From: Paracoccaceae bacterium
Lineage (GTDB): Bacteria > Pseudomonadota > Alphaproteobacteria > Rhodobacterales > Rhodobacteraceae
DNA length: 9,238 nt
Direction: 5' to 3'
NCBI GenBank assembly: GCA_003535335.1
Contig: DOHJ01000036.1
Coordinates: 6,260 to 15,497, forward strand
The first letter of the stretch is position 1. Each line of letters opens with the position of its first letter. This document shows, piece after piece, positions 1 through 5,203 of the stretch. Position numbers and translations under genes: made by a program. The notes beneath the pieces are model-generated. The model saw nothing but the letters and a program-made list of their open reading frames with translations. It searched no databases and was not told where the DNA came from.

Positions 1-335
1 GCGATCATTTTGGCATCGACACCCAGCTCGCGACCATAGGTCAGGTTAATGTTGTGTTTTTTAGCATAGGTATTCAAAACGGTTGGAATGTCATTTTTGC
101 TGTGCATGGCGGCAAATAACATTCCCGGAACGGCCAGTATCCGGTCACAGCCAGAATTGCGAAGCCGGTCCAACCCATCACGGATTACAGGATTGGCAAA
201 TTCCAGATAGCCATAATCAACTTCCCAGTCATTGGGCAGCAACGCGGGCAGCTTTTCGGCTAGGACGGCGAATTCATTCACCGCATCCTGGCTACGTGAC
301 CCGTGGCCACAAATCATCACACCGATTTTGCTCAT
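1..335 (-). CDS. cbiX: CbiX-type sirohydrochlorin cobaltochelatase, partial (N-terminal 111 residues)
   Basis: The gene reads leftward and leaves the window, so only the N-terminal 111 residues are visible. CbiX inserts cobalt into sirohydrochlorin (or a related early corrinoid precursor) in the cytoplasm during cobalamin synthesis. The protein opens with a strand leading into GHGSR (residues 10-14), the family's first motif, where His11 is an expected metal/porphyrin ligand. A second motif, HSKNDIP (from His78), matches the usual H-x-K-ND of this chelatase fold and supplies the second active-site histidine. The ATG at 335 is preferred over a GTG six bases upstream, because an AAAGGA Shine-Dalgarno lies about nine bases before the ATG but only three before the GTG. 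It is divergent from the methyltransferase remnant and shares the cobalamin theme with cobD. It cannot be seen whether this is the short or the long (two-domain) form. Sirohydrochlorin ferrochelatase SirB is the main alternative. Confidence 0.85.
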   Translation of the reverse strand, partial: MSKIGVMICGHGSRSQDAVNEFAVLAEKLPALLPNDWEVDYGYLEFANPVIRDGLDRLRNSGCDRILAVPGMLFAAMHSKNDIPTVLNTYAKKHNINLTYGRELGVDAKMI

Positions 336-495
336 TCGCACAATTCCTTTCAAACCGCCCAACTGGTCAGTGACAGGAACGTATGCTCCCGACGATGCTG
401 TTATAAATCCCCTGTTTGGGTCAATTCTTCACAGCCAACCGTTCTGGCCCGATGGGCTTCGTCTGGTATCGATATACTGCCGCATCAATTTGGCC

Positions 496-537
496 GCAAT
501 CTGTTTTGCAACAAATACACGAACACAGATGGATTGC
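496..537. repeat. Imperfect inverted repeat in the cbiX / methyltransferase-remnant intergenic region
   Basis: The left arm, GCAAT then CTGTTTT (496-507), can pair with AACACAG (522-528) and ATTGC (533-537). The pairing leaves one T-C mismatch, a four-base bulge on the right side and a 14-base loop. It lies between two divergent genes and its right end touches the proposed -35 element at 534, so an operator role is conceivable. It matches no binding site that I recognise and may be chance. The rest of the 247-base intergenic region (336-582) shows no recognisable gene, terminator or riboswitch. Confidence 0.25.
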
Positions 538-562
538 CGATTTTAAATGCGGGTTGTATAGG
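534..562 (+). promoter_or_regulatory. Possible sigma70-type promoter for the methyltransferase remnant / cobD
   Basis: TTGCCG (534-539) and TATAGG (557-562) are separated by exactly 17 bases. Each matches the -35 or -10 consensus at four of six positions. It stands about 20 bases before the remnant's start codon at 583, which leaves a very short leader containing the GAGGGTG ribosome-binding sequence (571-577). If real, it could now serve mainly to transcribe cobD through the dead gene. The match is weak and rests on pattern alone. Confidence 0.3.
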
Positions 563-582
563 GCTGATCAGAGGGTGATATT

Positions 583-1174
583 ATGACCGCAGATCAAATA
601 TACAGCGACAAAACAAAAGATATGGAAACTGCCGAGGGCATGAATGATCTGGCGCAGAATGCATTTAGCGAAAATTACCCGTTAATCGCAAAGCAAATTA
701 AAACAGGTTTGGGATTAGCGCAGGGAAATACATAGACATAGGTAGTGGGCCTGTCACCTTGCCAATTACGCTGGCAAAAATCATGGATTTACATATTTAT
801 GCAGTGGATCAATCGCCTCATTGTAAAACCATCGTTACCCGTAACGCTGACGAGGCAGGGTTTTCCGATAATCTACCATTTGATGACAATTCGATTGATT
901 TGATAATGTCTAAAAGATCGGTAATGTTTTGGAATGATTTTATTGCCGCATTTAATGAAATTAATCGCGTGCTGAAACTGGGTGGTAGCATCTACATCGG
1001 GGGGGCAGTAAGGAATTAAAATAGAAAATTTTTGTACAAATGTAAGCAGAAAAACCGGGCTGGGTGCAAAAAAAAGAGCGTTTAAGTGCTGCAAGCCAAC
1101 AGCGTATAGAAGCGAGCTTGAAACAATCAGTTGTTCGGCACTATAATTTTCACAAAACTGAAACAGGGTTCTAG
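583..1174 (+). pseudogene. Decayed class I SAM-dependent methyltransferase
   Basis: This is a recognisable methyltransferase gene broken into pieces in more than one frame. Piece 1 starts at ATG 583 with a good GAGGGTG ribosome-binding sequence and reads about 48 residues, up to ...GLGLAQG; a one-base loss in the GGGAAA at 723-728 sends it into TAG at 733. Piece 2, in another frame, contains the SAM-binding motif YIDIGSGP (from 729), then a helix and the VDQSP acidic loop, then LPFDDNSIDLI. Family members usually have 12-14 more residues (ending in GD) just before LPF, so an in-frame deletion near 872 is likely. It continues through MFWNDFIAAF and EINRVLKLGGSIYIGG, where a seven-G run (999-1005) shifts the frame. 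Piece 3 reads GSKELK-stop-KIFVQM-stop and then about 42 open codons to TAG 1172. The original gene may have continued to TAA 1193, overlapping the cobD start. The family is methyltransferases of unknown substrate; its link to cobalamin is inferred from position only. Confidence 0.75.
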
Positions 1175-1176
1175 AT

Positions 1177-2130
1177 TTGTATATTGAAGAAATAATAGGC
1201 ACTAATTCCGGAAATATTGCTTTGTTTTTATTTGTCGCCTTACTATTGGATGGCTTGTTTGGCGAGCCAAAATGGCTGTGGTCTCGGTTTGTGCACCCGG
1301 CAATATTAATGGGCAAAATTATCGGTTGGGCCGAACACAAGTTCAACAGTGGCGACAAGAAAAAAATCAAAGGTAGCATTACGGTTTTTGTTTTATGTAT
1401 GTTCATGGTGGTAATTGGAATAATTGTCTCTAAACTGCCCGATTTCGGGATAATTCAGACATTAATTGCGGCAATTTTGTTGGCTCAAAAAAGCCTGACT
1501 CAACATGTTTCTGCAGTTGCTGACGCATTGCGTTTGTCGACAGAAGACGCCCGGCTATCGGTGGCGTGTATTGTTGGGCGTGATACACGAGATATGGATC
1601 AAACTGCCATTTCCCGCAGTGCAATTGAAAGTGCTGCTGAAAACCTGTCAGATGGTGTGGTTGCTCCTGCCTTATGGTTCTTATTGTTGGGTTTGCCGGG
1701 CCTATTGGTGTATAAAATTATCAACACCGCTGATTCAATGATCGGCTATATGTCGCCAAAATATCGTGAATTCGGCTGGGCCGCCGCTAAATTAGATGAT
1801 CTGTTAAACTGGGTTCCCGCGCGTATTACTGCCCTTCTTATTTTGATTACGCACAACAAACTGGGTGCATGGCGCATTGTTTTGCGCGATGCACCACTGC
1901 ACAGATCCCCTAATGCCGGCTGGCCCGAAGCCGCGTTGGCAGTAAGCCTAAATATAGCGCTTTCTGGACCGCGCAGCTATGATGGAAAAATGTGTGATTA
2001 TCCTTATGTGAATGCTGAGGCATGTCACCACCTAACTGCTGATAATATTGATTTGGCAGTTAGGGCTCTTTGGCGTGTCTGGATTGCAATTGTTGTAATA
2101 TCAGTTCTGGCATGTCTGACCTGGTGGTAA
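1177..2130 (+). CDS. cobD: Adenosylcobinamide-phosphate synthase (CobD/CbiB)
   Basis: This inner-membrane enzyme joins adenosylcobyric acid to (R)-1-aminopropan-2-ol or its phosphate, forming adenosylcobinamide (phosphate), late in cobalamin synthesis. The 317-residue length is usual for the family. Visible signatures are LLLDGLFGEP (residues 22-31), HPAILMG (39-45), GRDTRDMD followed by ESAAENLSDGVVAPALW, then INTADSMIGYMSPKY, LDDLLNWVPAR and a hydrophobic C-terminal segment. Several hydrophobic stretches agree with a multi-pass membrane protein. The start is TTG 1177: the frame is closed by TGA at 1159 and has no ATG until residue 45, which would cut off the conserved GEP motif. The only upstream ribosome-binding candidate is a weak ACAGGG (1163-1168). 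It begins right where the methyltransferase remnant ends, so it was probably once translationally coupled to it. Its 3' end overlaps that of rfbD by 30 bp in convergent orientation. No cobC or cobQ lies beside it. Confidence 0.93.
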   Translation: MYIEEIIGTNSGNIALFLFVALLLDGLFGEPKWLWSRFVHPAILMGKIIGWAEHKFNSGDKKKIKGSITVFVLCMFMVVIGIIVSKLPDFGIIQTLIAAILLAQKSLTQHVSAVADALRLSTEDARLSVACIVGRDTRDMDQTAISRSAIESAAENLSDGVVAPALWFLLLGLPGLLVYKIINTADSMIGYMSPKYREFGWAAAKLDDLLNWVPARITALLILITHNKLGAWRIVLRDAPLHRSPNAGWPEAALAVSLNIALSGPRSYDGKMCDYPYVNAEACHHLTADNIDLAVRALWRVWIAIVVISVLACLTWW

Positions 2131-2964
2131 ATCAGCCAATACCTTTGTCAGATCAATACGCCAATCCGGTTGGGAAATATCAAAAATTTCCTTTATAGAT
2201 CTACAATTCAATCTCGAGTTTTTGGGACGGGGGGCAGGTGTGGGAAATTCAGACGTAGGTATTTCATTAACCTGCACGGCAAGATTGGCCTGCGCGAATA
2301 TTTCGCGTGCAAAACCAGCCCAACTAATATTTGGGGCACCGCTAAAATGATAAACCCCGCTTTTTTCGGGATGGTTTACTAGCCCCATTGAAACTTTATA
2401 ACAGGCATTGGCAAGCGCCGCGGCTGAGGTCGGGCCACCAATTTGATCTGCAACGATTGATAATTCATCCCGTTCCTGACCAAGGCGAAGCATGGTTTTT
2501 ACAAAGTTATTTCCAGTGGCTGAAAACACCCATGAAGTGCGTAAAATAGCATGTGTCCCACCAGCCTCGCGTATAGCAATTTCACCAGCAAGTTTGCTTT
2601 TCCCATAAGCGCCTAGTGGAGCAGGAATATCTGTTGGCAACCAAGGTCGGCTACCCTTCCCGTTAAAAACATAATCAGTTGAAATCTGCACAAATGGAAT
2701 GCCTTTTTTTGCAGCGGCTTGTGCCATGACCTTGGAGGCATCACAATTGATGGCCATAGCTTGCGCTTCTTCTGATTCAGCCTGGTCAACCGCGGTGTAT
2801 GCGGCCGCATTAATAACTGCGTCAACATCGCTTTTCATAATCATTTCCATGACTCTTTCAGGGTCAGTTAAATCAACCTGATCGCGATCTACTGCCTGAA
2901 CATTTTTAAAGCGCTGCAATTGGGTTGCAACCTGTCCGGTTTTTCCAAAGACTAAAATTTTCAT
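2101..2964 (-). CDS. rfbD: dTDP-4-dehydrorhamnose reductase (RmlD/RfbD)
   Basis: This enzyme catalyses the last step of dTDP-L-rhamnose synthesis, the NAD(P)H-dependent reduction of dTDP-4-dehydro-L-rhamnose in the cytoplasm. The product feeds O-antigen or exopolysaccharide assembly. The 287-residue protein is a full-length short-chain dehydrogenase-type reductase. It has the nucleotide loop GKTGQV (residues 7-12), NAAAYTAVDQAE, the active-site ISTDYVFNG (Thr96-Asp97) and YGKSK (Tyr120, Lys124). Family motifs TSWVF and PRPKNSRL are also present. The reading frame extends 23 codons further upstream into the rfbC 3' end, but the ATG at 2964 aligns with the usual MKILVFG start and has AGGG about ten bases before it. 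It follows rfbC by 19 bases, so the two form an operon. Its 3' end lies inside the cobD 3' end on the opposite strand. Confidence 0.94.
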   Translation of the reverse strand: MKILVFGKTGQVATQLQRFKNVQAVDRDQVDLTDPERVMEMIMKSDVDAVINAAAYTAVDQAESEEAQAMAINCDASKVMAQAAAKKGIPFVQISTDYVFNGKGSRPWLPTDIPAPLGAYGKSKLAGEIAIREAGGTHAILRTSWVFSATGNNFVKTMLRLGQERDELSIVADQIGGPTSAAALANACYKVSMGLVNHPEKSGVYHFSGAPNISWAGFAREIFAQANLAVQVNEIPTSEFPTPAPRPKNSRLNCRSIKEIFDISQPDWRIDLTKVLADLPPGQTCQN

Positions 2965-2983
2965 TCTGTTGGCCCTAACATTA

Positions 2984-3541
2984 TTAGTTAATAAACGGGC
3001 TTGCAAATTCGCTAAAAACCGGCGCTTTTGCATCCTTTTCAGAAAGCAGTGAGCTGTCTACACAATCAGGCCACTCAATACCAATATCAGGATCATTCCA
3101 GCGCACCGCAGCATCACATTCAGGGCTGTAATAATCGGTGCATTTATAAATAATTTCTGTGTCCGGAACCAATGTAGCAAATCCGTGCAAAAATCCCCTT
3201 GGTACTAATATTTGCTTACCATTTTCAAAGCTTAGTTCTTGCTTCACCCATTCTCCGTATGTTGGGGAGCCGTTTCGAATATCAACGACAACGTCAATAA
3301 ATGCGCCACGCCCACAACGCACCAGTTTATCTTGCGCATGTGGAGGGGCCTGAAAGTGCAGTCCGCGAACCGTGCCCTTTTCTGACGAGAACGAATGGTT
3401 ATCCTGAACAAATTCCAGCATTATTCCTGCCTCTTGCAGGGTTTTTTTGTTCCAGCTTTCGCAAAAAAACCCACGGGTATCATTAAAGCGGCGCGGAGTA
3501 AGAATTTTTAAACCTGATAATTTTGTTTCTAATATTTTCAT
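2984..3541 (-). CDS. rfbC: dTDP-4-dehydrorhamnose 3,5-epimerase (RmlC/RfbC)
   Basis: This enzyme double-epimerises dTDP-4-dehydro-6-deoxy-D-glucose at C3 and C5, the step just before RfbD. The 185-residue cupin shows all the landmarks of a working RmlC: GFFCESWN near residue 24, QDNHSFS, VRGLHFQ with catalytic His62, and VPRGFLHGF with His119. It also has the active-site Tyr132 in IYKCTDYYSP, and LLSEKD near the C-terminus with Asp170, the residue that pairs with His62. The ATG at 3541 is preceded by GGTGAG with a nine-base gap. The leader is only 29 bases and begins at the 3' end of tRNA-Thr, so the mRNA may be processed from a tRNA-containing transcript. Codons 24-34 contain a perfect 11-bp inverted repeat. 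rfbA and rfbB, needed to make the substrate, must lie elsewhere in the genome. Confidence 0.95.
   Translation of the reverse strand: MKILETKLSGLKILTPRRFNDTRGFFCESWNKKTLQEAGIMLEFVQDNHSFSSEKGTVRGLHFQAPPHAQDKLVRCGRGAFIDVVVDIRNGSPTYGEWVKQELSFENGKQILVPRGFLHGFATLVPDTEIIYKCTDYYSPECDAAVRWNDPDIGIEWPDCVDSSLLSEKDAKAPVFSEFASPFIN
3439..3472. repeat. Perfect 11-bp inverted repeat inside rfbC
   Basis: GGGTTTTTTTG (3439-3449) and CAAAAAAACCC (3462-3472) are exact reverse complements with a 12-base loop. In the rfbC mRNA the loop contains GCGAAAGC, itself able to form a small GNRA-capped hairpin. The arms encode Phe-Phe and Lys-Lys, which are common in RmlC at these positions, so the homopolymer pairing may be an accident of codon choice. 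It lies about 70 bases into the gene and is not followed by a U-run, so it is not a terminator. Confidence 0.45.
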
Positions 3542-3570
3542 TTTTAATTACTCACCACATATTACATCGG

Positions 3571-3643
3571 TGCCGCATGAGGGATTTGAACCCCCGACCC
3601 ATTACTTACGAAGCAATTGCTCTACCGGCTGAGCTAATGCGGC
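3571..3643 (-). tRNA. tRNA-Thr (anticodon CGT)
   Basis: The 73-base gene folds into a complete cloverleaf. The acceptor stem GCCGCAT pairs with ATGCGGC, the D-stem is GCTC/GAGC, and the anticodon stem ATTGC/GTAAT (with one G-U pair) encloses loop TTCGTAA, giving anticodon CGT for the threonine codon ACG. The variable loop is five bases and the T-arm is GGGGG-TTCAAAT-CCCTC with one G-U pair. The discriminator base is A; the following bases are CCG, so a full CCA tail is not encoded. It sits 45 bases after hemY and 29 bases before rfbC on the same strand. I saw no second copy of its 3' end in the window. Confidence 0.97.
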
Positions 3644-3688
3644 TTACGCAAGTTTTAGACTTTCACACAGCAAAACGATAGCAAAAAA

Positions 3689-5191
3689 TCATTGTTTGTT
3701 TTTGCCCCCCAGCATGACAACCTCACCGTCTGCAACCACCTCTGGTTCTTGCACGCCCCCCTCTTCTTCAGGGATGATTTCAGTCTCCGGGATGTCTTCT
3801 TTTAGCTTGTCATCAATAGCCCCGACAATAAGCGGCAACATTTTGGTCGAGTCAGGCATAGCAACTTCGCCCTCTTCTGGAACAGTCCAGCTTAGGGAAT
3901 CAAATGTCTCGCAACCGTTACAGATCGGCACCCATTCACTATGGATATTGTTGCAGTGTTCGCAAATCCATTGTGGGCCTCTGGATGCTGTCAACGCATT
4001 GGTTAACCAACCCCGTACGGCATGGTCTTCGGAGCCTTCACCGCGTTCAATTGCGGCCATTATTGTTAATGAGCGTACAGTTGGATTAGTTTCCACCAAA
4101 TCGCCCAGCGCTTTGCGAGCAGAAGGAAAATCTTTGGCTGCGATGTTTAGCTCAGCCAAGAGCATTTTGGTTTCTTCATGCGCTGGTTTTAATCGCGTTA
4201 ACGTTTTAAATCTTTTCAAACGCTCTTTGGGGGTTTCGTCTGGATTAATCTTGGCAAAAGCCGCGGCCAAATCAGGGTGCTGATTTACAGCCCAAGCTTT
4301 TTTGATAATCCGGGCAGAATTTTTAGGCTTGGCCATTTCCATATTCATTTGCGCGGCCATAACAGCAGCAGGAACCAGATCAGGCGACAAGCGGTTTGCT
4401 TCAATCGCCGCTTCACGCGCTTTACTAAGCTTGCCCTCCAGCATATCATTTCGCGCTTCTGACAGGGCCAAAACTGCATCTCGTCTACGGTGCACATCAC
4501 GGGGTAAATTGCCGTGCTTTAACTTGGCACTTAAGGTTTTGCGTGCGCCGCCCCAATCTTCAGAATTTGCCTGAAGCCGCAAAAGCGTGTTTTGGGTTTC
4601 TTCGTGTTTTGGCTTGATCGCAAATGCCTTTTCAGCCAGCAAAATTGCGGTTTCTGTATCACCCGCAGCCAATTTTTGTTTCAGTATTCCACGTACACCG
4701 ACAAAGCGTGTTTTGTCATCTTTTAGCAAACGTTTGTAAGCTTCTTCGGCTTTTTTCTTGTCGCCTGCCATTTCCGCAGCCTGAGCAGAAATCAAATTGG
4801 TAAGTTCAGGTTTGTTCAGATAGCGTTCCGCTTTGGTCGCTTTAGCCATTGCTACCCGCCCCTCGCCAGATGCAAGTGCCAGCAACCCATCAGACAACGC
4901 TTCATATCCGCGCTTTTCCCGGTTTCGGTCAAAGTACCGCGAAATTGCAGTTTCATCCCCGTTCAAAAAACGCAGCGAAGCCATCAACAGGCCTAAAAGT
5001 TTGAACACCCCCCAGATAACGCCAATCAAAACGATAGCGCTAATTGCCATCATAAGCGGGCCGATCAGGTATTCTTTACCAGCGACAATAACCTGAATGC
5101 CTTCACCTGCATTCATTAGGTAATCAGCGCCAAATGTCATGCCGGCAATTGCGGCGATGAAAAGCAATATTTTTATCAGTGACCAGAGCAT
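3689..5191 (-). CDS. HemY-like TPR inner-membrane protein with C-terminal four-cysteine motif
   Basis: The protein has 500 residues. It begins with two membrane segments (about residues 2-24 and 43-67), as in the HemY N-terminal domain, followed by a long run of alpha-helical TPR-like repeats (about 90-400). Near the C-terminus, Cys410-x2-Cys413 and Cys424-x2-Cys427, with aromatic residues around them (QWICEHC, VPICNGC), form a rubredoxin or zinc-ribbon-like knuckle, as in the TPR protein LapB. A glutamate-rich tail of roughly 65 residues closes it. Despite its name, this HemY is not protoporphyrinogen oxidase; its biochemical role is unsettled, and the link to heme rests mostly on gene neighbourhood. 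The ATG at 5191 has a strong AAGGAA Shine-Dalgarno (5198-5203), six bases away and overlapping the stop codon of the mitofilin-like gene, so the two are translationally linked. No terminator separates it from the tRNA downstream. Confidence 0.85.
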   Translation of the reverse strand: MLWSLIKILLFIAAIAGMTFGADYLMNAGEGIQVIVAGKEYLIGPLMMAISAIVLIGVIWGVFKLLGLLMASLRFLNGDETAISRYFDRNREKRGYEALSDGLLALASGEGRVAMAKATKAERYLNKPELTNLISAQAAEMAGDKKKAEEAYKRLLKDDKTRFVGVRGILKQKLAAGDTETAILLAEKAFAIKPKHEETQNTLLRLQANSEDWGGARKTLSAKLKHGNLPRDVHRRRDAVLALSEARNDMLEGKLSKAREAAIEANRLSPDLVPAAVMAAQMNMEMAKPKNSARIIKKAWAVNQHPDLAAAFAKINPDETPKERLKRFKTLTRLKPAHEETKMLLAELNIAAKDFPSARKALGDLVETNPTVRSLTIMAAIERGEGSEDHAVRGWLTNALTASRGPQWICEHCNNIHSEWVPICNGCETFDSLSWTVPEEGEVAMPDSTKMLPLIVGAIDDKLKEDIPETEIIPEEEGGVQEPEVVADGEVVMLGGKNKQ

Positions 5192-5197
5192 TAATAT

Positions 5198-5203
5198 TTC
5201 CTT
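5198..5203 (-). promoter_or_regulatory. Ribosome-binding site of hemY-like gene, overlapping the upstream stop codon
   Basis: AAGGAA on the minus strand lies six bases before the ATG at 5191 and covers two bases of the TAA (5202-5204) of the mitofilin-like gene. A ribosome ending on the first gene therefore stands on the initiation site of the second, which favours coupled translation. Confidence 0.7.

Noticed and set aside
232..578. Overlapping plus-strand open frames of 91-104 codons across the cbiX start and the intergenic region
   Set aside because: They are antisense to conserved CbiX codons, lack ribosome-binding sites and have no recognisable product.
336..582. Cobalamin riboswitch controlling cbiX or cobD
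   Set aside because: A B12 riboswitch would be expected here, but neither strand shows the conserved B12-box core (such as AGCCAGGAGACC) or the GCCACTG element.
873..1406. 177-codon open frame on the minus strand opposite the methyltransferase remnant and the start of cobD
   Set aside because: It runs antisense to the conserved CobD N-terminus and to recognisable methyltransferase sequence, and its own translation resembles no family.
2352..2374. CCCCG-CTTTTTT-CGGG hairpin near the rfbD 3' half as a terminator
   Set aside because: It lies within rfbD coding sequence, the stem is only four to five pairs, and the T-run is in the loop instead of after the stem.
3571..3590. tRNA 3' end as a used integration site with a duplicated attachment sequence
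   Set aside because: I found no second copy of the tRNA 3' segment and no integrase in the window, so an att site cannot be annotated.
3696..4283. 195-codon plus-strand open frame antisense to the hemY-like gene
   Set aside because: It is the complement of a well-supported gene, starts in its acidic tail (giving Ser/Pro-rich translation) and shows no domain.
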